Of a DNA stretch of 64,000 bases, positions 9,228-17,057 are shown one piece after another (the stretch's first letter is position 1; each line of letters opens with the position of its first letter). The translations under genes were made by a program, and so were the position numbers. The DNA comes from Sporosarcina sp. Marseille-Q4063 (lineage in GTDB: Bacteria; Bacillota; Bacilli; Bacillales_A; Planococcaceae): positions 248,001 to 312,000 of the forward strand of contig NZ_CP070502.1 of NCBI RefSeq assembly GCF_018309085.1. Reading direction: 5' to 3'. The notes below the pieces were generated by a model that saw nothing but the letters and a program-made list of their open reading frames with translations, was not told the origin of the DNA and made no database searches.

Positions 9228-12200
9228 TAACTTAACACGGCGGGATTAAAATCCTGTGAATTGCTGGAACACCCTTAGAGCCCTATTTACCACAACGTGA
9301 CCGGTGACGGTGAGCGTGAAGGTTTGAAAAAAATATGGATTGGGCAATCAGCAGCGAAGGGTCTTTGGAAACAAAGATCAACGTTCAACGACTATTGAAC
9401 CTTCCTAAAGTTTTAAAATTCATTCATACGACTGGACGATTAATAATTTGGAAGCAAAGGAAGAAGTAAACCATAGCAAGCGGCAACGCCGTTATGGGGC
9501 GCAGGACAAAGAAGAATTTATATTTACGACTAAACGAGATATAAAATTAAATCGTAAATATAAGATTTTTTCATCTTTGATGAGATAGTCTGATCTCATG
9601 TGAAAGCATGAGAGTTGGGCAGAAATGACCCAGCCCTCTCAAATTGAGAGAGTAACAATTAGCGTGGAGCACAAATGATCATGCTGGCGGATTAAACAAT
9701 GCTAGTCCGCGTCGTTCAGACAATAGACGACTAGAAAATCGGGTGAATTGCGAAGAACTCCTTAGAGACCATTAAGCTACAACGTGACTGGAAACGGTGA
9801 GCGTGAATGCTGAAAAATTAATGGTATTGGACAATCCGCAGCCAAGCGCCGTACAGGCGAAGGTCCAACGACTAACGAAAACATTCATCATGAATGGAAG
9901 TAGAGTAGGGAAGAACTAGTACTTTCCGAAGCGCCCGGCCCCTAACAGATTATGCTGAGGGTGATGATATAGTCTACTCCGTCTGCATATAGCAGAGAAA
10001 TATCCTGAAAAGGACGGTATTGAGGTGGCACCCTGACATTCTTGAGTTCATCATTTCAAAAATGCAGAATCCAAGAATTCTCCGTTATCTTCTAGAACAC
10101 ACGGAAGATGAACTGATTAAAAAACTAGCAAATGAAAAGCTTAAATTCAAACCGTTAACAGCCCAGGAAGATGCGATGTATCAAAGCATCCTGAACTACC
10201 GTAATATCCCAGGATTAGGCGGCTTTAGCGAAGAGATTATGAAAGACGCTGAAACGAAATTACGCGACGGTGGAACGTATTCCGTACATAATCCTGAATT
10301 CCTCACAGGCGCAAACATCTCAGTTACGCTCACAGATGATTTCATGAAAGCTGTCGAGGAAGATGCAGATTATGACCTAAGATTCCCAGCAGTCGAGAAG
10401 TACTCTCCGGAAGAAATGGCATTCTATAACGAAAAGTGGCATGAAATCGGAGATGTTCGTGAATGGGAACGACAAGGATTCGGCGTACGTGTTTACAGAA
10501 CGATTAAAGCACGAGCACTATGGGATCTAATAAATATTTGCGCAACGTATTCTGCTGAACCAGGCATATTCTTCATTGACAATGCCAACAGCGAAACAAA
10601 CGCAAAAGCATACGGCCAGCAAGTCGTAGCAACAAACCCGTGTGGTGAAGTTCGCCTCACGTTAAAAATTGCGGGATGAAGCGGGAAAGCTGAGATATAG
10701 TATAATTAGCAAATTATACTTGCCAATCCGAACCGAAGGCTGAAGGTCAAGCTTCAGTCAGGGGCAACGCATACCTAGTGATCCTGTTTTCGATAGGTTG
10801 AAAACAGACTATAATCTAGGCACGAGACCGCAACACTATAAAATATAGTGAAAATGTATGCTGAACTTACAGAAATTGGAACTGTAAGAACTAAGTGGAT
10901 AAAAAGCCCTTAGGATAACAACTGGAACAACCATTAGCACCATATTCGGTTTGTAACCTTGCTGCAGTAAACCTTGCTGAAGTAGCTGATAAAGAAACAA
11001 AAACAGTGAACTATGAAAAACTAAAAGAAATCGTGCAAGTCGGTGTGCGTATGCAAGACAACGTCATCGATGCAACACCATATTTCCTTGAAGAAAACGA
11101 AAAACAAGCACTCGGAGAACGCCGTGTTGGACTTGGCGTCATGGGGCTTGCTGACCTTCTAATCTACTGTGAGAAAGAATACGGTTCAGAAGAAGGCAAT
11201 CTACTCGTCGATAAAGTCTTTGAAACGATTGCAACGACGGCATATCGTGAATCTGTGGAACTTGCGAAAGAGAAGGGAAGCTTCCCGTTCCTCATCGGCA
11301 AAACAGATGAAGAAACAAAAGCGCTACGAAATGCATTTATCAACACAGGATTCATGAAAAAAATGCCTGAAGATATCCGTGAATCAATCCTGGAACACGG
11401 AATCAGAAACTCTCATTTATTAACTGTTGCTCCAACGGGTAAATGAATTGCCCCCGGTGCAAGTAATTGCATCGTGTAAATTAGGCTGTATGCGGGAAAC
11501 TCTGAGTATCCTTTTGTACCTGTACATTGCCAAGTACGCAAAGGTAAAAATCAAAAGGTGCAGACAATCCGCAGGGAAGTCGTGGCTGACCCCTCAACGA
11601 CTAAACGCCTGACAACCGAATTTTTCTTTGTCGATTACTTTGAAAGAAGTGATTTGCTTGGAGAAAAAATGTTTGAATTGCTCAATCATTATTAAAGTGA
11701 GACCTAGCCACTTTGAAAGAAAGAAATATTGCTCGAGAAAGTGTAAAGGTGAATATCAATCGAACCATTCACCAATAAATCAACATCTTAGTAGGAAACA
11801 GGAAGTACCATGCAGCTATTGCAAGAAAATAATTCTAAGAAAAAGATGCGACATTAATAAATATGCTAATCTTTTTTGTAATAGGGAATGCAATACACTT
11901 TTTAAAAAAGAAGTTGTACCTCCGGGACCGAAAAGAGAGCGAATCACACTTGTTTGCCAAGAGTGTAAAACTCCATTTGAAGTAATTAAGAGTAGAAAAA
12001 ATGCGAAGTTTTGCAATAAAATTTGCTTAGGACAGGCAAATGGTAGACGGGCAAAAGTAATGTTATCGAGACAAGTAACAGTTAATTGTAGTCGCTGTAA
12101 TGAACCATTCAATAAAAAGCCAAGTGGTTTGAGAACATTAAATTTCTGTACTGTAAATTGTATGGGAACCTATTACTCCGAGAAACAATTATTTTCAGGT

Positions 12201-13177
12201 GAAAATAGTGGAACTTGGAATGGTGGAAAAATCACTTATTACGGGCCTAATTGGTTAGCACAACGAAGAGCTGCAAGAAAACGTGATAATTTTACTTGTC
12301 AAAGATGTGGCATAGGGGAACCCGAGTACGGACAAGAATTATCAGTCCATCATTTGATTCCGTTTGCAATAAATAATGATTACCAAGTCGCAAATGAATT
12401 GATTAATTTGTTAAGTGTTTGCGAACCCTGTCATCGTATTATTCATTCTGGTGACAACCACCCAAGCAAGTTCAACAATTTTTCGGTTGATGATATAGTC
12501 TGACCCATATGGCGACATATGGAGCGGGTACTAATAATCCCGCCCTCTTAAAAGTTAAGAGAGTAACAAAAGTGAGTACTGGAACAATGGTCGGAGTTTC
12601 TACAGGATTAGAACCATATTTCTCCTTTACGTATTACCGCAGTGGACGCCTTGGTCGTTTTATCGAAGTGAAAGCTGAAATTGTAGAGGAATATTTAAGT
12701 CGTAACCCTGAAGCAGATCCGGATAATTTACCTGAGTGGTTTATTTCTTCGATGAGTCTTGCACCTGAAGCGCATGCTGATGTACAGTGCATCATTCAAC
12801 GTTGGATTGACAGCTCTATTTCCAAAACGGTGAACGCACCAAGAGGTTACACGGTTGAACAAGTAGAAAGCGTATATGAGCGTTTATACAAAGGCGGAGC
12901 AAAAGGCGGTACTGTTTATGTAGATGGTAGCCGTGATTCCCAAGTGTTGACGCTAAAAGCAGAAGAAAATGAAATTGATTCGGATTATGTTGAAGAAGTG
13001 ATCGAGAAGCGACCAATCATGCTTGTGGACACGATTCAAGATATACGTTCAACGAATGTAACTATTGGTTCTGAAGTAGGCAACACATGCCCGGTTTGTC
13101 GCCAAGGAACTGTCCAGGAAATGGGCGGTTGCAACACTTGTACAAACTGTAACGCACAATTAAAATGCGGATTATAA
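8436..13177 (+). CDS. nrdJ: adenosylcobalamin-dependent (class II) ribonucleoside-diphosphate reductase NrdJ, interrupted by four group I introns
   Basis: Reduces ribonucleotides to deoxyribonucleotides using a cobalamin-generated thiyl radical. The start is ATG 8436, set by AAAGGAGG at 8419-8426. The coding sequence is split: exons 8436-9227, 9663-9692, 10026-10646, 10925-11440 and 12575-13177, joined in phase 0, give 853 residues, normal for bacillar NrdJ. The joined protein restores conserved motifs that are broken in the raw sequence: GGSR+RGAQM, LAD+WHPDI, NPCG+E and PTG+STGTMVG. The thiyl Cys is in NPCGE. The C-terminus has CPVC and CTNC pairs, acting as zinc or redox site. Without splicing, stop codons end translation shortly after exon 1. 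Confidence 0.93.
9228..9662 (+). ncRNA. group I intron 1 of nrdJ (435 nt)
   Basis: The core elements appear in order: P-like AATTGCTGGAA (9259-9269), Q-like CAATCAGCAGC (9345-9355), R GTTCAACGACTA (9383-9394) and S GATGAGATAGTC (9579-9590). The P7 helix is GACTA (9390-9394) with TAGTC (9586-9590). P1 pairs exon 1 ATCCCGU with GCGGGAU (9240-9246). P10 pairs CACG (9236-9239) with the exon 2 start CGTG. The intron ends in G at 9662. P9-type hairpins lie at about 9594-9652. It has no open reading frame; the long P8 region (9400-9575) is AT-rich and may be the scar of a lost endonuclease gene. Confidence 0.9.
9663..9692 (+). CDS. nrdJ: nrdJ exon 2, a 30-nt micro-exon
   Basis: Thirty bases coding RGAQMIMLAD, ten residues that directly follow GGSR in class II reductases and precede WHPDI. 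Both boundaries agree with group I rules. The base before it is G (9662), and the exon ends with U (GAT, 9690-9692), which pairs as U·G with G9705 of intron 2 (GCGGAU with GUCCGC). It is the only sequence between two complete intron cores. Confidence 0.88.
9693..10025 (+). ncRNA. group I intron 2 of nrdJ (333 nt)
   Basis: The core elements are P AATTGCGAAGAA (9746-9757), Q CAATCCGCAGC (9832-9842), R GGTCCAACGACTA (9862-9874) and S GATGATATAGTC (9963-9974). P7 is GACTA (9870-9874) with TAGTC (9970-9974). P1 pairs exon 2 GCGGAU with GUCCGC (9705-9710). P10 pairs GCTA (9701-9704) with the exon 3 start TGGC. The intron ends in G at 10025. There is no open reading frame. Its P5-like region (ACAACGTGAC, ACGGTGAGCGTGAA) is nearly the same as in intron 1, so the two are close relatives. 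Confidence 0.9.
10026..10646 (+). CDS. nrdJ: nrdJ exon 3
   Basis: Exon 3 encodes 207 residues from WHPDILEF to VVATNPCG. The active-site Cys of NPCGE is the third codon from its end, and the Glu lies in exon 4. The exon ends with GGT at 10644-10646. A frame that begins at ATG 10020 inside intron 2 is only read-through from the intron. Confidence 0.9.
10647..10924 (+). ncRNA. group I intron 3 of nrdJ (278 nt, compact, divergent core)
   Basis: Splice-site logic is strong. P1 pairs CGUGUGGU of exon 3 with GCCTCACG (10654-10661, one U·U mismatch), and P10 is a perfect GTTC (10650-10653) with GAAC of exon 4. The intron ends in G at 10924. Core elements are P AATTGCGGGA (10667-10676), Q CAATCCGAACC (10724-10734), a P6 hairpin CTGAAG/CTTCAG, and P7 GCATA (10769-10773) with TATGC (10858-10862). 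The R and S sequences differ from those of the other three introns, so it probably belongs to another subgroup. It has no open reading frame. Confidence 0.8.
10925..11440 (+). CDS. nrdJ: nrdJ exon 4
   Basis: Exon 4 encodes 172 residues, from EQPLAPYSVCNLAAVNLAE (completing NPCGE) to NSHLLTVAPTG. It ends at GGT 11438-11440. The frame continues AAA TGA into the intron, so unspliced RNA terminates after one extra codon. Confidence 0.9.
11441..12574 (+). ncRNA. group I intron 4 of nrdJ (1134 nt), encoding an HNH endonuclease
   Basis: The core elements are P TGCGGGAAAC (11491-11500), Q CAATCCGCAG (11565-11574), R CTCAACGACTA (11593-11603) and S GATGATATAGTC (12489-12500). P7 is GACTA (11599-11603) with TAGTC (12496-12500). 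The P1 guide GCCC pairs with exon GGGU with a terminal U·G. P10 is short (AUU with AGU). The intron ends in G at 12574, before AGT ACT GGA (STG). The endonuclease gene fills the P8 loop, and its last codons are the S element itself. The S element is identical in 12 bases to that of intron 2. Confidence 0.9.
11658..12503 (+). CDS. intron-encoded HNH homing endonuclease with four zinc fingers
   Basis: Located in the P8 loop of intron 4. The likely start is TTG 11658, behind AAAGAAG; TTG 11628 and GTG 11652 are alternatives. From 11658 it has 281 residues. Four successive Cys-x2-Cys units (CLNC, CSYC, CQEC, CSRC), each followed by a second Cys pair of the form (F/Y)C-x3-C, form tandem zinc fingers over about residues 5-170. 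An NxxW-type segment (SGTWNGGKITYYGPNW) follows, and then the HNH core: CQRC, ELSVHHLIPF, LINLLSVCEPCHRIIH. Such enzymes cut intron-less alleles and spread the intron. The stop codon immediately follows the P7 strand, so the protein's last residues (DDIV) are encoded by catalytic RNA sequence. Confidence 0.93.
   Translation: MEKKCLNCSIIIKVRPSHFERKKYCSRKCKGEYQSNHSPINQHLSRKQEVPCSYCKKIILRKRCDINKYANLFCNRECNTLFKKEVVPPGPKRERITLVCQECKTPFEVIKSRKNAKFCNKICLGQANGRRAKVMLSRQVTVNCSRCNEPFNKKPSGLRTLNFCTVNCMGTYYSEKQLFSGENSGTWNGGKITYYGPNWLAQRRAARKRDNFTCQRCGIGEPEYGQELSVHHLIPFAINNDYQVANELINLLSVCEPCHRIIHSGDNHPSKFNNFSVDDIV
12575..13177 (+). CDS. nrdJ: nrdJ exon 5
   Basis: Exon 5 encodes the last 200 residues, starting STGTMVGVSTGLEPYFSF, which completes the PTGSTG motif of the substrate-binding loop. 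The C-terminus carries CPVC and CTNC plus a final Cys, typical of the zinc or redox tail of bacillar NrdJ. A frame beginning at ATG 12509 is intron read-through. Confidence 0.92.
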   Translation, partial: STGTMVGVSTGLEPYFSFTYYRSGRLGRFIEVKAEIVEEYLSRNPEADPDNLPEWFISSMSLAPEAHADVQCIIQRWIDSSISKTVNAPRGYTVEQVESVYERLYKGGAKGGTVYVDGSRDSQVLTLKAEENEIDSDYVEEVIEKRPIMLVDTIQDIRSTNVTIGSEVGNTCPVCRQGTVQEMGGCNTCTNCNAQLKCGL

Positions 13178-13186
13178 TATAAAAAA

Positions 13187-13233
13187 GAAAACTGGCCTCC
13201 ATTCTCATTTCGAGAAAGGAGGCCAGTTTTTCA
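13187..13233. terminator. bidirectional terminator between nrdJ and yqhQ
   Basis: The inverted repeat aactggcctcc / ggaggccagtt has A-rich sequence on the left and a T5 run on the right. It ends nrdJ and the convergent yqhQ. Confidence 0.9.
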
Positions 13234-13237
13234 TTAT

Positions 13238-14221
13238 TTATTGGGCCGTAAGTGGTGAAGAAATCGCATTTGTTTTCTCTTCAGTTTCTACATTTAATGC
13301 CGCAATACCATATTCTTCAACTTCGAGTAATTTTTCGAATGATAGGATCGCTACCTCGACCTGATCATCAGTAGGCTCCTTCGTCGTTAACAATTGTAGC
13401 CATAGACCAGGATACCCCAAATACTTTAATACTGGAATATTACGGACAGCATTCGTTAGCTGAAGAACTTCAAAAGAAACTCCAAGAACGACAGGTATTA
13501 GAAGAACTCTATTGACAAGCCGCAACCAAAGCGGATCAGCTGGAACGAGGAAGTAAATAAACATCCCCACGATAACAGTGAATAATATGAAGCTACTTCC
13601 GCACCGATAATGGAGTCTTGATTGTGCTTGAATGTTTTCGACGGTAAGCGGTAAATTACGCTCATACGCATTGATTACTTTATGTTCTGCACCGTGATAT
13701 TGAAAAACTCTTCTAATGAATGGCGTCATTGAAATTAACGCTAAATATCCGAGTAAGAGTGTAAGTTTGAAAAAACTTTCAAGTAATATTTGTGCTGTCT
13801 TCTCTGGTGCGATCGAACTGAATAATTCTGCCAAAAATACTGGAACGAGTGTAAAGACAAATTTACTGAACAAAAAAGATAAAACACCAACTGCGGCGAC
13901 ACCTATGACCATCGTCAATTTTGATGTTTCTTGTTCATCTTGCTCTTTTTCCTCACCGGGTTCGACGTCAAACCGATCCGTAGAGAATGTCAAATGACGA
14001 GAGCCAACTCCGGCTGATTCAATTAAGGCTACAATGCCTCTAAGAAATGGTATTTTTCTTAACTTCATTGCTAGATTACTTTTTTTCTTAGGGAGATGAA
14101 AGTAATCAATCGAATTATCTTTTCTTCGAATTGCCGCGACTGTATGATCTTTCCCGCCGAACATAACGCCTTCGACGAGTGCTTGGCCCCCATAAGTTTG
14201 GGGTTGTTGCTCTTTCGTCAT
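13238..14221 (-). CDS. yqhQ: YqhQ-family membrane protein (DUF1385)
   Basis: A 327-residue protein matching the DUF1385/YqhQ pattern: YGGQALVEGVMFGGKDH near the N-terminus, RGIVALIESAGVGSR, then several membrane segments, and FQYHGAEHKVINAYE followed by a RCGSSFILF helix. The HGAEHK motif is the family hallmark, suggesting a membrane-embedded His/Glu site. The biochemical function is unknown. In B. subtilis yqhQ sits at the same place, divergent from yqhR. The C-terminal 40 residues are acidic and probably disordered. Confidence 0.88.
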   Translation of the reverse strand: MTKEQQPQTYGGQALVEGVMFGGKDHTVAAIRRKDNSIDYFHLPKKKSNLAMKLRKIPFLRGIVALIESAGVGSRHLTFSTDRFDVEPGEEKEQDEQETSKLTMVIGVAAVGVLSFLFSKFVFTLVPVFLAELFSSIAPEKTAQILLESFFKLTLLLGYLALISMTPFIRRVFQYHGAEHKVINAYERNLPLTVENIQAQSRLHYRCGSSFILFTVIVGMFIYFLVPADPLWLRLVNRVLLIPVVLGVSFEVLQLTNAVRNIPVLKYLGYPGLWLQLLTTKEPTDDQVEVAILSFEKLLEVEEYGIAALNVETEEKTNAISSPLTAQ

Positions 14222-14345
14222 TTTTTAACCACGCTTTCTTTCGAGTATATCGAATGTACCTATTATACTAAAAATTATCCATTACCTCCACAATAATGTT
14301 TAAAATTATCTGAACGACCCAACACTTTTATATGGAGGGATTCAG

Positions 14346-14756
14346 ATGATTGATAAAACATTTCTTTACACATCAAAATTTTCTGCTTTATTTACTACGC
14401 TATCATTAAAGTTTTTACAAATGTTTTCATTTATAGAGTGGTCGCCGATTGGTTGGGCGGATGAATGGCCTCAAGTCGATTCGTACCATTATAGTATTAA
14501 ATGGACGCTGCTCTTTATAGGGTTGTTCATTATTTTTGCAATCCTTTATATCCTCAGTTCTTTCATGGTTGCAATTCCACCTTCTTTGTCAGCAATCATT
14601 ATAGGAGTGATTGGTATTATTATCCTTGAATGGATTATCAGCGAACCAAAAACACTACCTGACATTTTTACATCAATTTCTTATCCATTTTTAGCAATAA
14701 TCGCTATCACATTAAGATTTATCACAGGAACAGCTACATTTATGCGAAAAGTTTGA
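14346..14756 (+). CDS. yqhR: YqhR-like integral membrane protein
   Basis: A 136-residue hydrophobic protein with about three to four membrane segments (residues about 12-28, 50-68, 75-95, 105-125) and short loops. Start ATG 14346 is preceded by TGGAGGGATTC. There is no enzymatic motif. The position between yqhQ and aroQ corresponds to yqhR of B. subtilis, and the call rests on that synteny and the membrane topology. Function unknown. Confidence 0.65.
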   Translation: MIDKTFLYTSKFSALFTTLSLKFLQMFSFIEWSPIGWADEWPQVDSYHYSIKWTLLFIGLFIIFAILYILSSFMVAIPPSLSAIIIGVIGIIILEWIISEPKTLPDIFTSISYPFLAIIAITLRFITGTATFMRKV

Positions 14757-14801
14757 AGAAAAGGATGAAATTAGTTACCGACGAACGTAGGGTGTGATAA
14801 A

Positions 14802-15275
14802 ATGAGAAAGAAAATGGAGAGGAATGGTTCGTCGGTGAAATTACTTGTATTAAATGGACCCAACTTAAATCGCATTGGAAAAAGAGAGCCGGAAATCTAT
14901 GGGTATGAAACACTTGATGATGTGGAAGTGAAGCTAAGAACGATTGCGAGTGAAAATAATGTAGAGCTTGATTTTTTCCAGTCAAATACAGAAGGTTCAC
15001 TTATTGATCGTATCCATGAAGCTGCTGATGATAATACGGATGGAATTATTTTTAACCCGGGCGCGTTTACGCATTATAGTATTGCCATACGCGATGCAGT
15101 GGCTTCTGTGGACATTCCAGTTATTGAAGTGCATATATCCAACATACATAATCGGGAATCATTTCGGCAGACATCTGTTATTGCGCCAGTATGCATGGGC
15201 CAACTTACTGGTTTTGGTACAAATGGTTACACACTTGCCCTGCATGCCTTCCTCCTCCAAAGAAAAGGGGAATGA
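14802..15275 (+). CDS. aroQ: 3-dehydroquinate dehydratase, type II
   Basis: Dehydrates 3-dehydroquinate in the shikimate pathway, the step two before the shikimate kinase at 328. It has 157 residues from ATG 14802 (GGTGTG upstream); GTG 14835 is a possible alternative start that would remove a short extension. The type II signature is complete: LNGPNLNRIGKREPEIYG with the catalytic Tyr, INPGAFTHYS, and EVHISNIHNRESFR with the catalytic His. It overlaps the following aminopeptidase gene by 4 nt. Confidence 0.94.
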   Translation: MRKKMERNGSSVKLLVLNGPNLNRIGKREPEIYGYETLDDVEVKLRTIASENNVELDFFQSNTEGSLIDRIHEAADDNTDGIIFNPGAFTHYSIAIRDAVASVDIPVIEVHISNIHNRESFRQTSVIAPVCMGQLTGFGTNGYTLALHAFLLQRKGE

Positions 15276-16339
15276 TGACTTTGAAACTATCAAATTTGAG
15301 AGAACAGTTGAAAAAAGAAGAGATTGATGCGCTTCTCATTACTAACCCGTATAATCGTAGCTACATGACAAACTTTACAGGTACTGCAGGCGTTGCTATT
15401 GTGTCAGCGGATGATGCTGTATTCATAACAGATTTCCGTTATACTGAACAAGCCGAAAAAGAAGTTGAAGGCTATCGAATTGTCCAACATACTAAAACAA
15501 TTATCGAAGAAGTTGCAGCACAAATCAGCAAAATGAAAGTAATGACACTTGGCTTTGAAAAAAATGATATGGCATTCGGACTTTATGAATCGTACAAAAA
15601 AGAAGTGAAAGCAGACCTCAAACCAGTCTCAGGACTCGTTGAAAATTTACGTATGGTGAAAACGCCCGATGAGTTAACAATCTTGAAAAAAGCTGCAAAA
15701 ATTGCAGATGATGCTTACGAACATATTATTAAGTTCATCAAGCCGGGCATTACCGAACTAGATGTATCGAATGAATTAGAATTTTTCATGAGAAAACAGG
15801 GCGCAACGTCGTCATCATTTTCTATTATCGTTGCTTCTGGATTGCGTAGTGCTCTTCCGCACGGCGTCGCGACAAGTAAGATTATTGAGACGGGTGATTT
15901 CGTCACGTTGGATTACGGTGCGTTATACGAAGGGTATATCTCTGATATAACAAGAACTTTGGCAGTTGGCGAACCAACTGATAAACTTAAAGAAATCTAT
16001 GCCGTGACGTTAGCGGCACAGGAGCTTGCATTAAAAGAGATTAAACCAGGTATGACGGGTATTGAAGCAGATGCGATTGCCAGGGATTATATCACATCTA
16101 AAGGCTACGGAGAGGCTTTCGGACATTCAACAGGTCATGGGATTGGTATGGAAGTCCATGAAGCGCCAAGTTTATCGTTCCGCTCGGAAACTGTACTTGA
16201 ACCGAATATGGTTGTTACGGTAGAGCCGGGAATTTACTTGCCAGAAGTCGGCGGCGTTCGTATTGAAGATGATATTATCATTACAGAAAGCGGTAATGAA
16301 CGACTAACTTACGCAACAAAAGAGTTACTAATTTTATAA
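15272..16339 (+). CDS. Xaa-Pro aminopeptidase/dipeptidase, M24 family (YqhT-like)
   Basis: Metallopeptidase of the pita-bread fold that removes an N-terminal residue preceding proline. I choose ATG 15272, overlapping the aroQ stop as ATGA behind AAAGGGG; ATG 15275 is equally possible. It has 355 residues. The N-terminal creatinase-like domain occupies about residues 1-125. The metal ligands are visible as LDYGALYEGYISDITRT (two Asp), HSTGHGIGMEVHE (His), VEPGIYLPEVGGVRIED (two Glu). It lies directly upstream of efp, the usual bacillar arrangement. Confidence 0.92.
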   Translation: MMTLKLSNLREQLKKEEIDALLITNPYNRSYMTNFTGTAGVAIVSADDAVFITDFRYTEQAEKEVEGYRIVQHTKTIIEEVAAQISKMKVMTLGFEKNDMAFGLYESYKKEVKADLKPVSGLVENLRMVKTPDELTILKKAAKIADDAYEHIIKFIKPGITELDVSNELEFFMRKQGATSSSFSIIVASGLRSALPHGVATSKIIETGDFVTLDYGALYEGYISDITRTLAVGEPTDKLKEIYAVTLAAQELALKEIKPGMTGIEADAIARDYITSKGYGEAFGHSTGHGIGMEVHEAPSLSFRSETVLEPNMVVTVEPGIYLPEVGGVRIEDDIIITESGNERLTYATKELLIL

Positions 16340-16360
16340 CTTGTATTGGAGGAAATAATA

Positions 16361-16918
16361 ATGATTTCAGTTAATGATTTTAGAACAGGTGCTACAATCG
16401 AAGTAGATGGTGATATTTGGAGAGTTATGGAATTCCAACATGTTAAACCAGGGAAAGGTGCAGCCTTTGTACGTTCTAAATTGAGAAATTTGCGTTCAGG
16501 TAATATAAATGAAAAAACATTCCGAGCAGGTGAAAAAGTAAAGCGTGCTCAAATCGACAATCTTCATATGCAATACTTATACGCAAACGGCGATGATCAT
16601 GTATTTATGAATAACCAAACCTATGATCAAATTGAAATTCCGGGAAAACAAATTGAATACGAACTAAAATTCCTAAAGGAAAATATGGAAGTCCATGTGA
16701 TTCAGTACCAGGGAGAAATTCTTGGCGTACAACTTCCAATTACAGTCGAATTAAAAGTAGTCGAGACTGAACCTGGCATTAAAGGTGATACAGCCAGCGG
16801 TGGTTCAAAACCGGCAACAGTTGAAACTGGATTAACTGTCCAAGTACCGTTTTTCGTAAACGCAGGCGATACGCTTGTCATTAATACAGAAGAAGCTGAG
16901 TACGTCTCGCGCGCATAA
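16361..16918 (+). CDS. efp: translation elongation factor P
   Basis: Binds between the P and E sites and relieves ribosome stalling at polyproline stretches. It has 185 residues from ATG 16361, with TTGGAGGAAA in front. The three beta-barrel domains are recognisable: the KOW-like N-terminal domain with [16 protein letters not shown] (the loop residue that is modified in some lineages lies here), and the C-terminal signature [17 protein letters not shown]. It is last in the aroQ-pepP-efp group and followed by a strong terminator. Confidence 0.97.
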   Translation: MISVNDFRTGATIEVDGDIWRVMEFQHVKPGKGAAFVRSKLRNLRSGNINEKTFRAGEKVKRAQIDNLHMQYLYANGDDHVFMNNQTYDQIEIPGKQIEYELKFLKENMEVHVIQYQGEILGVQLPITVELKVVETEPGIKGDTASGGSKPATVETGLTVQVPFFVNAGDTLVINTEEAEYVSRA

Positions 16919-16930
16919 AAAATGAACAAA

Positions 16931-16968
16931 CCCTCTTGCATTCACTATTGAATGCAAGGGGATTTTTT
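16931..16968 (+). terminator. intrinsic terminator after efp
   Basis: The hairpin cttgcattca/tgaatgcaag with a 4-nt loop is followed by GGGGATTTTTTATTTT. Confidence 0.88.
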
Positions 16969-17057
16969 ATTTTCACGAAAAGAAATAGTTTACAACGTTT
17001 CAAACATTCATATACATTGTCGATTTTACATAGGTTGATTCATGGGGGGAGTACCGG

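Noticed and set aside
9231..9662. Possible frameshift or pseudogene of the reductase at 9228
   Set aside because: The stop is explained by a group I intron: P1, P10, P7 and core elements are present, and joining the exons restores conserved motifs in frame.
10020..10025. ATG 10020 as the start of a separate reductase gene
   Set aside because: It lies within the last six bases of intron 2 and has no ribosome-binding site; the coding continues exon 2.
9228..12574. Inteins or group II introns as an explanation for the interruptions
   Set aside because: The inserts are not open in frame (inteins must be) and lack group II domain V and GUGYG starts; group I core elements fit instead.
12509..12574. 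ATG 12509 as start of a separate C-terminal reductase gene
   Set aside because: The first 22 codons are the 3' end of intron 4; homology begins exactly at 12575.
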